DNA of 62,703 nucleotides from Phycisphaerae bacterium (GCA_016794925.1 JAEUIW010000020.1:1-62703), one strand, 5' to 3'; counted from the stretch's first letter, positions 1 to 8,400 are shown. Made by a program: numbers and translations. Notes: a model not told the origin generated them from the letters alone.

Positions 1-3000
1 GGGACCTTCTTTGCGGTTGCGGCGGTCCCCCCCCCGCCCCCCCCACCCCCACCCCCACCCCCCCCCCCCCCCCCACCACCACCACCACCACCACCACCAC
101 CACCGAGCGCGTAGCGCTCGATGAAGGCCGGGTCCGCGGTCCACTTCACGTCAGCCGGCGCGGTCAGCGCCAGGCGCGTGCCGTCCATCCGCACCTTGAT
201 GTTCGATGCCTCCAGGCGCGGGGCCTTGACGCCCAGGTCGGCTTCGGTGACGGGGTTCGCGCCCGCGGAGCGCGTCGCGGCGAGCGTCACCGTCGCGTTC
301 TCCCCCAGCGAACCCGTGACCAGGCCGGGCTGGCCCAGGAGCGCCTCGATCCCGGCGTTGTTCAGGTCCGCGAGCAGGACGCGGGCGGAGAGCGGGCCCT
401 CGCCGCCGACCATGAGCGCCGCGTCCACGTTCAGCCCGCCCAGGCGGGCCCGCGCGTCGTTGACGAGGTCGGCGGTGATCTTCGCGTTCACGGATCCGGC
501 CCGCCCCTCGGCCAGAGCCAGCGGGGCCCGGGCCACGAGGTTGAACCTCGAGAGACCCGCGACGACGGGCTTCTCTCCCACCTTCACGCCCGTGAGCATC
601 AGCGGGTCGCCGGGGATGGCGAGCGTCGCCACCGCCTCGCCCGCCTTGGCGAACTCCAGCCTGGGCGCGGCGCCCGCGCCGGCGGCGGGCGCGACGGGGA
701 CGTTGAACGGCTCGATCTTCGCGGTGAGGTACGCGGGCCCGGCCAGGCCGTACTGGGCCTGCCCCAGCGCCCGCATCACGGGGGCGAGCTGCTGGGGTGT
801 CAGGCCCGTCTCCACGAAGGCGGTCTTGAGCGCGAGCTGCGTGGTAGAGAGCTCGGCCTCGGTCCGCGCGCCCAGGCGGGCGCCGCTCACCGCGACGAGC
901 GCGTAGAGCGAATCGGCGCCGTTGGGGGTGGTCTGCACGAAGACCTCGGCGCCGGCGCCGACTGCGTCCGCGACCGCGGCGGCGAGGGCCGCCCGCAACT
1001 CGTCGGCGGGCTGGCCCGCGGGCGCGGGGGCCAGGCCGGGCGCGTTGCGGACGAGCGACGCGGGCAGGCCCGTGACTTTCAGCGAACCGCCGGGGCGGAT
1101 GGCGCCCAGGTACGGCAGGAGCGACGCCTTGGACGCGTCGAAGGAGCCGGGCACGGCGTTGGCGATCTCGAATGAACCCTTGGCCGTGAACGGGACGCCG
1201 AGGTGCGCGAGCTCCGAGTCCAGCAGGAGTTTCACGGGCGCGCCGGGCGCCAGCCCGGCCGTGGCGCGGAGGGATCGGACCTCGACCACCTCGCCGTTGA
1301 GCGCCGCCGCGGCGACGCCCAGGTCGAGCAGCGTCAGGTCGGCCGACGCGGCGACCGCGCCGGCGTTGAAGCCCTTGTCTTGCGGGCCGGGGAGCGGGAC
1401 GCGCAGGTCCTTGACGGTGGCGGTGAGCACGCCCAGCTTCGAGAGTTTCAGGGCCGCGGAGCCGCTGCCGGCGAGGATGCGCGCGGCGAGCGGGGCGGTC
1501 GCGTTGAGCCTGGCGGTCAGCCCGCCCTCGCGGGTGGTGAGGACGTTGTTGTCGAGTCGGAACTGGCCGCGCACCTGCGCGTTGGCCGCGAGCAGGGAGA
1601 GGTCCGCGTCGGTGGCGGGCAGGCCCGAGGGCCCGGGCGGGCCCGACGAGCGTGCGGTGAGTTCGGCGTCGATGGTCGGGCCCAGGTCGGCGGCGAGGTC
1701 GATGGGCTGGCCGCTCATGTCGGCGAAGGGCTTGGCGAGGGCGCTGGAGAGGCCCGCGATCTTGACGCCGCCGGCGATCGAGCCGGGCATGCCGGTGTTG
1801 AGGACGCCGTCCTTGCCGAGCAGGCCCTCGGCGCGGGCGTCGATGGTGAGCGTGCCGGCGCTCTGGCCGTCCACGGTCGCGCCGGCGCCGCCCTTGACCG
1901 TGAGCGGGCCGGCCAGGTCGGGCGCGGCGAGGGCGAGGGTGAAGGGCGCGAGGTCGAAGGGCTTGCGCTCGCGCGGCTTGGCGGGGTCCGGGGCCAGCGT
2001 GCCGCGGGCGTTGGAGGTGCGGACGGTGGCGCCGAACGCGGCGCCGCGGAAATCGGCTCGCATGGGCCAGCCCGGGGACGCGGCGCCGGCGGGCGCGGGG
2101 AGGTTCAGGGCATCGAGGGTGATCTCGACGCCGGGCCAGGTCTCGATGGCGAGCCCGCCGGCCTTGGCCAGGCCGTCGCGCACGGCGGGGATCTTCTGCG
2201 CGAAAGAGGCGGACTTGAGCGTGATCTTGCCCGGGCGCGGCGCGACGATGCGGCCGCCTTCCATCTTCAGCCCCAGGTCGGCGGCGGCGCCCGCGGAGGC
2301 CAGCGCGACATCGGCGGTCCCGGCGGCCATGGTGCCCACGGCCCGGAGCTTGAGGTCGGCGGTCGGTCCGAGGGCCTCGACGAGCATGCCGTTGAGGTTC
2401 GCGACGGCGTCGATCAGCCCGGCGGGGAGGCCGGTGGCCTCGACGGTCGCGTCGAAAGTCGCCTTGTCGAGGGTGAGGGCGCCGGCGGCGTCGGTGAGGC
2501 CGTCGATGGTGGCGGCGATGGTGAGGGCGCCGGCGGCGTCGTTGGCCTTGAGGCCGGCGTCGAGGTTGACCTTCCCCGATGCGCCCCTGGGGCCGGAGGT
2601 GGCGAAGTTGGCCTCGCCCTTGAGGCGCTGCACGGCGGCGGTCTTGACCACGGCCCGCTCGCCCTCCTCGCGGTAGTTGACGTCGATGCCGCCGATGGCG
2701 AGCCGCGCGGAGTAGCCGGGCGGGAGGGCGGTGGTCGGCGCGGGTCCGGGCGCCGGCGCGGGGGCGGGCGCGGACGGGACGACCTTGGGCGCGACGGCGT
2801 TCTGCAGGTTGGTCGAGCCGTCGGCGGCGCGGACGATATCGAGGTTGCCCGAGAGCGTGAGCGTGCCGAGGTCCTTGGACCCGGTGAGGATGGGCCACAG
2901 GCCTCGGGAGGTCTGGAGGCTGAGGACGCCGACGGACTTTCCCTTGTCGTCGAAGAGCTCGACGGGCCCGACGTCCATGGGCCCGCCCCAGGAGAGGGCC

Positions 3001-3206
3001 ACGCGCTGGACCTTCACGCCGCCGCGGATGGCCCGGGCGGCGTTGGACTCGATCAGGCCCGGGGCGAGGGAGGAGGCGATGGTCGGCGCGAGGAACAGCA
3101 GGAGTGCGAGCAGAGCGACGAGCCCGGCGAAGCCGAAGGCCAATCGGCGCGGCCAGCGGGAACGCCGGGGGGCGCCGGTGGGAGAGGTCGCGGGTGCGGT
3201 GGCCAT
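1..3206 (-). CDS. AsmA-like large membrane-anchored protein (C-terminus beyond window)
   Basis: I translated the minus strand from an ATG at 3206 and sampled the frame down to base 3; no stop was found, giving about 1068 codons that run off the window. An AAGGAGT ribosome site lies about 7 bases upstream. After an Arg-rich start comes one hydrophobic helix (about residues 22-43). The rest is a very long, Ala/Gly/Leu-rich region of repeated beta-strand-like segments such as GTLTLSGNLDIV and GGLTARLNATAPLAARI, with no catalytic motif. This single N-terminal anchor plus a long repetitive beta region is typical of the AsmA/TamB/YhdP superfamily of envelope lipid-transfer proteins. Family assignment is by architecture only. 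Near its visible end it contains 26 consecutive glycines. No partner gene is visible upstream, and the next gene (3587-4837) is separated by about 380 bases. Confidence 0.7.
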   Translation of the reverse strand, partial: MATAPATSPTGAPRRSRWPRRLAFGFAGLVALLALLLFLAPTIASSLAPGLIESNAARAIRGGVKVQRVALSWGGPMDVGPVELFDDKGKSVGVLSLQTSRGLWPILTGSKDLGTLTLSGNLDIVRAADGSTNLQNAVAPKVVPSAPAPAPAPGPAPTTALPPGYSARLAIGGIDVNYREEGERAVVKTAAVQRLKGEANFATSGPRGASGKVNLDAGLKANDAAGALTIAATIDGLTDAAGALTLDKATFDATVEATGLPAGLIDAVANLNGMLVEALGPTADLKLRAVGTMAAGTADVALASAGAAADLGLKMEGGRIVAPRPGKITLKSASFAQKIPAVRDGLAKAGGLAIETWPGVEITLDALNLPAPAGAASPGWPMRADFRGAAFGATVRTSNARGTLAPDPAKPRERKPFDLAPFTLALAAPDLAGPLTVKGGAGATVDGQSAGTLTIDARAEGLLGKDGVLNTGMPGSIAGGVKIAGLSSALAKPFADMSGQPIDLAADLGPTIDAELTARSSGPPGPSGLPATDADLSLLAANAQVRGQFRLDNNVLTTREGGLTARLNATAPLAARILAGSGSAALKLSKLGVLTATVKDLRVPLPGPQDKGFNAGAVAASADLTLLDLGVAAAALNGEVVEVRSLRATAGLAPGAPVKLLLDSELAHLGVPFTAKGSFEIANAVPGSFDASKASLLPYLGAIRPGGSLKVTGLPASLVRNAPGLAPAPAGQPADELRAALAAAVADAVGAGAEVFVQTTPNGADSLYALVAVSGARLGARTEAELSTTQLALKTAFVETGLTPQQLAPVMRALGQAQYGLAGPAYLTAKIEPFNVPVAPAAGAGAAPRLEFAKAGEAVATLAIPGDPLMLTGVKVGEKPVVAGLSRFNLVARAPLALAEGRAGSVNAKITADLVNDARARLGGLNVDAALMVGGEGPLSARVLLADLNNAGIEALLGQPGLVTGSLGENATVTLAATRSAGANPVTEADLGVKAPRLEASNIKVRMDGTRLALTAPADVKWTADPAFIERYALGGGGGGGGGGGGGGGGGGGGGGGGGGTAATAKKV
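27..104 (-). repeat. Poly-glycine codon tract with a 17-base C homopolymer
   Basis: On the plus strand this is a run of C interrupted by A, followed by an ACC microsatellite. It includes 17 consecutive C at 58-74. On the minus strand it reads in frame as 26 consecutive Gly codons (GGG, GGT, GGC), residues 1035-1060 of the AsmA-like protein, and the frame continues beyond it as TAATAKKV. The homopolymer part could change length by slippage. Confidence 0.9.
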
Positions 3207-3586
3207 GTCGGACTCCTTGCCGGAACGTGTCGCCGGGGGGTTTGGCGGGGCCGGGCGGGCGAACTGTTTGCGAACATTACCGGCGAACCCGTGCCGGTCG
3301 CGCGGGTGCGCGCGGGGCGACGGTGGTACGAAGTTCGCGGGTCGGAGGATCCTAGTAGTTGAGTCTCGGGTGCGGAACGGGCGCGGGATGGGGAATAGGT
3401 GGGTCATCCACCCATGGGCGAAGCGTGCGTTGCGGCGCGCGCGGGAGGGTGCTTTTCAGGCCCGGTGGGGAGCGCCGAGGGGCGCGCATGTGCCGGTGGG
3501 AGCGCGACTTGGGAGAAAACGGCGGGATATCGCGCGCGCCGGGCGGGCGCGGATCGCGCGGGCGCGCCGGGCGGCACGGGGAACCA
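3207..3586. other. Intergenic region, no gene recognised
   Basis: About 380 very GC-rich bases between the 3' end of the MauE/pilin fusion gene and the 5' end of the AsmA-like gene. It must hold the promoter of the AsmA-like gene. I see no convincing ORF with its own ribosome site and no clear promoter hexamers. The part around 3536-3578 is dense in inverted GCGCGC/GGGCGG words that could fold, but there is no T-run. Confidence 0.5.
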
Positions 3587-4837
3587 TCAGTAATCGCGGC
3601 CGTGGATGCCGTGGCGGGTCTGGAGCACGGGAACGAGTCGGCGCTGCATGTACTCGGTGCGGTCCACGAGCCGCGCGGGATCCTGGTGCAGTTGGCGCAC
3701 GGACGCGGACCCGTCGCAGAAGGACATGGACGCCTCGCGGGCGGAGTCGGCGGCGTGCGCGGCGGGGTCGCGGGCCCAGCGCCGGAACCAGCCGGAGTTG
3801 GTGTCGATGGCGAGGCCCTTGCCGGAAGGGAAGCGCACGTCGGGCAGGCGGACGGCGCGGAGCAGGGAAAGGTCGTTCGGGGGCTCGTCTTCGTCCCAGT
3901 AGGGCGGGGCGGCGAACGCGCCGTACATGAGCTCGAAGCAGGAGCGGATGATCTCCGGGGGCATGGCGTGCGCGGCGTTGGCGACGATGGACTGCTCGGG
4001 GTCGGTCTCGAGCGCGGACCTGGGCGCATCGATGTAGCGTTGGCTGAGCACGTTGACCCAGAACCGGGTCGCGCCGAAGTACGAGCAGCGGTAACGTCGG
4101 CCGCCGAGGGTGATCCAGCCGGAGAATTCGCCGGGGTCCTGGATGTACGGGAACGCATCGCGGGACTCGGCGGCATACGCGGACACGCCCGACGCGAGGC
4201 CGCGCTGGATGGAGAGGCTCGCGGTGAGGCGGGCGGCATCACGAGAAGTGGCGAGGGCGGGCACGACGAGCGCGACAAGCACGGCGGCCACCACCACGCA
4301 GACGAGGAGCTCGACGAGCGTGAACGCGCGGGCGGGGTTCGTCGCCTCGCGGGTGGCGCGATGCGGAGCCTTGTCCACGGGCGCACCGGCATCACGGGTT
4401 ATCCCGGGCACGCTGACCAGCACCACGACCATCGCGAGGTTGCGTGTGATGGAAGCGATGAACTCGCCGCGCCCGGTGTTCGCGAAGCCAAGCCCACCGA
4501 AGCAGCCGCAAGGGGGCGATCCCGGGTTCAGCGCGAGCACCGTCAGCATGGCCGTGAACATGACGAGCAACGCGGCCGCGGATCGCGCGACGAGGCGGGT
4601 CGGAGCCATGATCAGCAGCAACGCGAGGGCCGATTCGGTGCCCACCAACGCCAGCACCGGGATGACGGTCCACGCGTGGTTTGGCCCCGGGACATAGAAG
4701 AGGTAATCAAGCACGCGGACCAACGGAAACGGGTCGAGCGCCTTGCCGACCGCGGCCACTAGAAAGATGATGCCGCAGATCGCGAGGAGCGGTCGTCTCC
4801 ACCGGCACCCGGGTTCGGCGTGCGAAACGGGTTTCAT
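3587..4837 (-). CDS. MauE/DoxX-like redox membrane domain fused to a type IV pseudopilin
   Basis: 416 residues from the ATG at 4837, chosen because it follows the upstream stop by two bases; a longer in-frame start at 4906 would run into that gene. Residues about 15-145 form four hydrophobic helices with a CGCFGG motif (C110, C112), as in MauE/DoxX proteins that help disulfide or redox maturation of exported proteins. At residue 170 a prepilin signal begins: ARAFTLVELL followed by a hydrophobic helix, with A171 at -1, F172 at +1 and E176 at +5. A soluble C-terminal domain of about 220 residues resembles planctomycete DUF1559-like pseudopilins. Prepilin peptidase would be expected to cut between A171 and F172 and separate the halves. 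It is the last gene of an operon with the Cys-rich peptide. The fusion is clear from the sequence; the function is inferred. Confidence 0.75.
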   Translation of the reverse strand: MKPVSHAEPGCRWRRPLLAICGIIFLVAAVGKALDPFPLVRVLDYLFYVPGPNHAWTVIPVLALVGTESALALLLIMAPTRLVARSAAALLVMFTAMLTVLALNPGSPPCGCFGGLGFANTGRGEFIASITRNLAMVVVLVSVPGITRDAGAPVDKAPHRATREATNPARAFTLVELLVCVVVAAVLVALVVPALATSRDAARLTASLSIQRGLASGVSAYAAESRDAFPYIQDPGEFSGWITLGGRRYRCSYFGATRFWVNVLSQRYIDAPRSALETDPEQSIVANAAHAMPPEIIRSCFELMYGAFAAPPYWDEDEPPNDLSLLRAVRLPDVRFPSGKGLAIDTNSGWFRRWARDPAAHAADSAREASMSFCDGSASVRQLHQDPARLVDRTEYMQRRLVPVLQTRHGIHGRDY

Positions 4838-4839
4838 GG

Positions 4840-5703
4840 TCAATACTCGAGTATGGTCATCTTCTCGGGAAAGTAGTTGGTCATGGCCAGGGCGCAGAGC
4901 CTCCATCGATCATCATTTGGATCCCAGACGTAGAAGATGAGGAACGGGCGCCGTGCGCCGTCCGCGAGTTCCATGATCACGCCCACGGTTGCCGATTCGG
5001 CTCGCCCGTCCCGCGTGAGGAGGTCCTGCTCGGTGCGGACGGGGCGCCACCAGCGGCGCGCGGTGGCGACGACGGGCCCGCGCCAGTGCTCGATGCCCAG
5101 CGTGCCGCGCGGGGTCTCCCACCCCGACTCTTCGGGCGTGAGAACCTTTGGCTGCACGATCAGGCCGCGCGGCTCGGAGGCGAGCGCGACGGGGCGACTC
5201 GCGCCGTCGGGGGCGGCCAGGCCACGAACGAAGAGGAACTCGAACACGCCGGCGAGATCAGCGTCGCGCGGCAGCTCGCCGCCGCCAAGGAAGCGGTAAT
5301 CGTCGGCGACGTCGCCGTAGGCGAGCATGTCTTGGCGTGATTCTCGAAGGTCGCCTTTCGCCATGCGCCAGCGCGAGTAGGACTTCGGGTCGTTCTCGAC
5401 AAAGCGGCGCCAGAGGAAATCGGCGGCTTCATCGAGCAGCGCGCCGAGCCTCTCCGGGGCGATCGGACCCGCCAACTCCGCGCGGGCGAGCACGGCGCGG
5501 ATGGCCGCGGGGTCCGGGGCGTCGGCGAGCGGCGACATGGCGATCGTCGCGAGGACACGTTGGGAGGAATTGATCAGCCTGTCGCGGTTGGCCTTCGAGG
5601 TGGCCGGGTCCGGGCGGGCGCCGAATCGGTACGCCGCGAGTCCGATCAGCGCGCCCGCCGCGGCGATCGCTGCCACCAGAGCGGGGAATCGGGAACGGGT
5701 CAC
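4840..5703 (-). CDS. Membrane-anchored protein of unknown function
   Basis: 287 residues if translation starts at the GTG at 5703, which has GAGG 11 bases upstream; a GTG at 5739 would add 12 residues. Residues about 4-23 form a hydrophobic signal anchor (FPALVAAIAAAGALIGLAAY). The remainder is soluble, Trp- and Arg-rich, with no motif I recognise. The C-terminal third (FLIFYVWDPNDDRWRLCAL) looks like a small beta domain. The stop codon is two bases before the ATG of the MauE/pilin fusion, so the two are almost certainly translationally coupled. Its place between the Cys-rich peptide and the MauE-like protein suggests it belongs to the same envelope process. Confidence 0.7.
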   Translation of the reverse strand: MTRSRFPALVAAIAAAGALIGLAAYRFGARPDPATSKANRDRLINSSQRVLATIAMSPLADAPDPAAIRAVLARAELAGPIAPERLGALLDEAADFLWRRFVENDPKSYSRWRMAKGDLRESRQDMLAYGDVADDYRFLGGGELPRDADLAGVFEFLFVRGLAAPDGASRPVALASEPRGLIVQPKVLTPEESGWETPRGTLGIEHWRGPVVATARRWWRPVRTEQDLLTRDGRAESATVGVIMELADGARRPFLIFYVWDPNDDRWRLCALAMTNYFPEKMTILEY

Positions 5704-5779
5704 GTTGGGATCCTCGGGGCGAGCCGTCCGCGCCCTCACGGTGGGATGGACTCTTCGGTCGGCGCCGGCGCGTTCGCGC

Positions 5780-6046
5780 TCAATCGATGCACGTCTGCGT
5801 GCTGTCGCTCATGCAGTTCAGACGGCACGCGCATGAGAAATTGTTGCCGCTGCTCGGTCGGCAGCAGCAGCAAGTCTCGCCCGTTCCGCACAACGCCGCG
5901 GGATTCAGCTTGAGGCAGCGGCTGCTGCCCGCGCAGTCGCACAACAGGTATCGCGGCGCGATCCATCCATATCCGGTTGAAGCAACCATGACCACGCCCG
6001 CACATGCCGCCGCGGCGTTCCGACGCCAATCTCGAGTGTTAAACAT
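5780..6046 (-). CDS. Small cysteine-rich exported peptide
   Basis: 88 residues, ATG at 6046 with GAGGAG about 10 bases upstream. Residues about 12-30 form a hydrophobic export segment (AAACAGVVMVASTGYGWIA). The mature part of about 58 residues holds 13 cysteines, in clusters such as CDC, a run of four consecutive Cys (ETCCCC), CAC and CRLNC, and ends CID. This density implies several disulfides or a bound metal or cofactor. It heads an operon whose last gene carries a MauE/DoxX-like domain; MauE is known to be needed for the disulfide-rich small subunit of methylamine dehydrogenase. I do not recognise the peptide as MauA, because the MauA tryptophan and Cys spacing are absent. Assignment as substrate of the MauE-like domain is inference. 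Confidence 0.65.
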   Translation of the reverse strand: MFNTRDWRRNAAAACAGVVMVASTGYGWIAPRYLLCDCAGSSRCLKLNPAALCGTGETCCCCRPSSGNNFSCACRLNCMSDSTQTCID

Positions 6047-6179
6047 GCGTGGACTCCTCTATATGCATGAGCACCACGGCAGCCTACCCCCCCCCTCTCG
6101 ATTGTCAACCGATTCGGTGCGCCGATCTCACAGAATATGGAGCCGCGGCGGCATCGCGTCAACTTGCGAATTCATGCCC

Positions 6180-6197
6180 AAAAACACATATTTGTGT
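6180..6197 (-). terminator. Possible intrinsic terminator downstream of nusG
   Basis: On the minus strand ACACA-AATA-TGTGT forms a 5-bp hairpin running into five T. The stem is A/T-G/C mixed and weak, but it sits in an unusually AT-rich patch about 120 bases after the nusG stop and before the next gene. Confidence 0.35.
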
Positions 6198-6320
6198 GAG
6201 AACAACCCCGCAGCACAGAGAGCCGTGCGTAGCGAGTTCATTTTCGCTCCGCTGCACCCAAGTTTGAGCGCTGAGGGCTCGGCGGCGCGGGAGGCCGAAT
6301 GCGAGCACGGAGAAGCGGAA

Positions 6321-6944
6321 TTATTCCTTCTCGGCCTTGGAGATCTGCCACTCTTCGAGCTCGACGGGGGCCTGACGGCCGAAGATGGTGACGAGGACGC
6401 GGACGAGGCCCTTGTCGGGGAGGAGCTCATCGACGGTGCCCTCGTAGCCCTGGAAGGGGCCCTCCTTGATGAGCACGTGCTCGCCCTTCTCGTAGACCAT
6501 TTTGATGGTGGGGGAGTCGTCCTTCTTGAGGGAGGCGAGGATCATCTTCTCGATCTCGTGGGCCTTCATGGGGGTGGGGCGGCCCTTGGTGCCGACGAAG
6601 TCGCCGACGCCGGTGGTCTCCTTGATGAGGAAGAAGACGTCCTGGGGGATGCGTCCGTCGTCCTCGAGCTTCATCTCGACGAAGACGTAGCCGGGGTAGA
6701 GCTTGGTCTCGGCGATGCGCTGCTTGCCGCCCTTGATGGTCTTGGTCTTCTCGGTGGGGACGAGGATGCGTCCGATGAAGTGGGCCATGCCCTCGATCTG
6801 CACCTTGCGGAGCAGGGTGTCGCGGACGGACGACTCCTTGTTGGAGGCGACGCGGAGCACGAACCAGTTCATGCCCGGCTGGGTGGTGAGGTCGTTGAGG
6901 CTGTCGCCGGCGACGCCGGGCGGGAGCGTGTCATGATCGGCCAT
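6321..6944 (-). CDS. nusG: Transcription termination/antitermination factor NusG
   Basis: 207 residues. The NGN domain starts at NWFVLRVASNKESSVRDTL (about residue 26) and includes KLYPGYVFVEM. The C-terminal KOW domain follows with KGEHVLIKEGPFQGYEGTV. NusG binds RNA polymerase, increases processivity, and links transcription to Rho and to ribosomal protein uS10. The N-terminal 25 residues before the NGN core are a short extension. ATG at 6944 has GAGGT upstream. It follows secE by 45 bases, the usual order. The usual downstream partners rplK, rplA, rplJ and rplL are absent here. Confidence 0.95.
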   Translation of the reverse strand: MADHDTLPPGVAGDSLNDLTTQPGMNWFVLRVASNKESSVRDTLLRKVQIEGMAHFIGRILVPTEKTKTIKGGKQRIAETKLYPGYVFVEMKLEDDGRIPQDVFFLIKETTGVGDFVGTKGRPTPMKAHEIEKMILASLKKDDSPTIKMVYEKGEHVLIKEGPFQGYEGTVDELLPDKGLVRVLVTIFGRQAPVELEEWQISKAEKE

Positions 6945-6989
6945 GGCGGTGGACCTCGGTCGGGGTGGTGAGTGGTTCGGGCGTGACGA

Positions 6990-7694
6990 TCAGTGGACCA
7001 GCACGCCGATGCGCTGGAAGAACTGGCTGAAGAGGAAGTCGAACGCGAAGATGAACAGGGCGATGAGCACGGAGGCGCCGACGACGACCCAGGTCGAGCC
7101 GGTGACCTCCCTGCGGGTGGACCAGTTGACCTTGCGCATCTCGTAGTCGGTGGCGATGAGAAAATCGACGGCGCGGCGGCTGACGCCGGTGAACCAGAAC
7201 GCGAGCACGCCGCCGACGACCATGATGACGCCGGCGAGCCCGCCCTGGACGTACTTGGGCTCGATGAGGGCCTGGGCGTTGCGGTTGGTGACGTCGGCGT
7301 TGAAGGAGGCGGGCAGGTCGGCGCCCGAGGCGTCCTTGCCGCCGCCGATGCGGACGCGCTTGACGTCGGAGACGACGCTGCCGGCGTTCATGCCGATGTC
7401 GTGGATGACGACGGTGGACTGGGCGGCGTCGTAGGAGACGACCTTGGCGGCGCCGATGGGCTCCATCTGGTCGGAGCGGCTGCCGCCCAGGAGTGTGAGC
7501 GGGGCCTCGAGCGGGGCGGCGCCCTTGGCGGCGCGGAGGGTGAGTTCCCAGGAGGGCCGGGGCAGCTTCTCGGCCAGCAGGGCGCCCTGCGACCAGGCCC
7601 AGGCGGCGGTGGCGAGCGCGATCATGCCGATCGCGCCGGCGGTGAGCACCCGCAACCAGTAACCCTCGCTGTGCTTGTAGATCCCCATCGCCAT
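6990..7694 (-). CDS. secE: Preprotein translocase subunit SecE (extended form)
   Basis: 234 residues, far longer than the single-helix SecE of many bacteria (about 65-130). The conserved SecE signature is at the C-terminus: the amphipathic segment with EMRKVNWSTRREV (about 186-198) followed by the last transmembrane helix (about 203-226). Two more hydrophobic helices lie at about 14-34 and 152-172, separated by a soluble segment of about 115 residues. SecE clamps SecY in the SecYEG translocon. ATG at 7694 has AAAGGAAC upstream. Position between tRNA-Trp and nusG is the classic arrangement. Confidence 0.92.
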   Translation of the reverse strand: MAMGIYKHSEGYWLRVLTAGAIGMIALATAAWAWSQGALLAEKLPRPSWELTLRAAKGAAPLEAPLTLLGGSRSDQMEPIGAAKVVSYDAAQSTVVIHDIGMNAGSVVSDVKRVRIGGGKDASGADLPASFNADVTNRNAQALIEPKYVQGGLAGVIMVVGGVLAFWFTGVSRRAVDFLIATDYEMRKVNWSTRREVTGSTWVVVGASVLIALFIFAFDFLFSQFFQRIGVLVH

Positions 7695-8093
7695 GACGTG
7701 CGTTCCTTTCGGCGTGGGAGCGCGGCGGACGCGCGCTCCCGATTCGATTCCTCACCCCACCCCACCCACCCCCACCCTTCCCTGCCTCTCCCGGACCGGC
7801 TCGTTCGATGCCGCGGCGGGATCTTAAGTCGCCGCGCTGCCGCGGAGCCGTGCAACTGTATGTTCGTCCGCCTCGACAGGGTGACTCGATTGGTCGGACG
7901 CGCCCCCTCCCCCCTCTCCCCCCGCCCCAAACCTCAACTTCCAACTCCCGCTCGCACGACCTTCGATGGGTGCGTGCGTGGATGCGCTGACACTGGGGCA
8001 GGGTCGCGTACGCGCCGGACGCGCGGCGCGTGCCCGCGTGGACGTCGGCGCGCCGGGCGGCGGCCTCTTGGGGACGTGCCGGGCTGGGTTCAA
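7695..8093. other. tRNA-Trp to secE spacer with G-rich transcript-strand motifs
   Basis: About 400 bases without a gene. On the minus (transcribed) strand it holds two clusters of G-tracts: five runs of at least three G within 7755-7777, and four or more longer runs within about 7902-7928. Both fit the pattern for intramolecular G-quadruplex formation. If tRNA-Trp, secE and nusG are cotranscribed, these lie in the secE leader. No ORF with a ribosome site was seen. Confidence 0.5.
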
Positions 8094-8166
8094 CACGCCG
8101 GGAGGGACTCGAACCCGCAACCTGCGGATTTGGAATCCGCTGCTCTACCAATTGAGCTACCGGCGT
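8094..8166 (-). tRNA. tRNA-Trp (CCA anticodon)
   Basis: Cloverleaf read on the minus strand: acceptor ACGCCGG pairs with CCGGCGT over 7 bp, D arm GCTC/GAGC, anticodon stem GCGGA/TCCGC with loop TTCCAAA (anticodon CCA), T arm GCGGG-TTCGAGT-CCCTC with one C-T mismatch. Discriminator is G, which is usual for bacterial tRNA-Trp. CCA is not encoded. It lies between rpmG and secE, the common position for this tRNA. Confidence 0.95.
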
Positions 8167-8217
8167 AGGACGAGGAGCAGTAGGCAGCGAGGCGGACGGA
8201 GGGCCGTGAGGCGGCGA

Positions 8218-8400
8218 TTACTTGCGCTTGACCTTGTGGAGGGTGTGCTTGCGGAGGCGCGGGGAGTACTTCTTGAGGCCGGCCTTGAGCTTCTCGGCCA
8301 TGCCGCCCTTGACGTTGATCTCGGTGCGGTAGTTGAGGTCGCCGGTCTCGGAGCACTGGAGCCAGACGAACTCGCGTGCGGCGGATTTGGACTTGGCCAT
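8218..8400 (-). CDS. rpmG: Large ribosomal subunit protein bL33
   Basis: 60 residues, matching bL33: [19 protein letters not shown] then the basic tail [17 protein letters not shown]. Only one cysteine (C16) is present, so this is the zinc-free form lacking the paired CxxC motifs. bL33 sits near the E site of the 50S subunit. It lies 75 bases after tuf and before tRNA-Trp, consistent with cotranscription from the tuf side. Confidence 0.95.
   Translation of the reverse strand: MAKSKSAAREFVWLQCSETGDLNYRTEINVKGGMAEKLKAGLKKYSPRLRKHTLHKVKRK

Noticed and set aside
81..104. ACC trinucleotide repeat as a possible CRISPR or VNTR locus
   Set aside because: It is an in-frame glycine-codon repeat with no spacers; simple sequence only.
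121..2898. Long open frames on both strands opposite or alongside the AsmA-like gene
   Set aside because: Their translations are Arg/Gly/Ala/Pro-rich with no domain, as expected for other frames of high-GC coding DNA; the frame from 3206 has the ribosome site, helix and repeated strands.
1203..3362. 719-codon plus-strand frame as an acidic Gly-rich secreted protein
   Set aside because: It is the exact reverse of the codons of the AsmA-like gene and lacks a start signal.
5780..6046. Cys-rich peptide as a methylamine dehydrogenase light chain (MauA)
   Set aside because: The paired Trp residues that form the TTQ cofactor and the MauA Cys spacing are absent; only the MauE-like neighbour suggested it.
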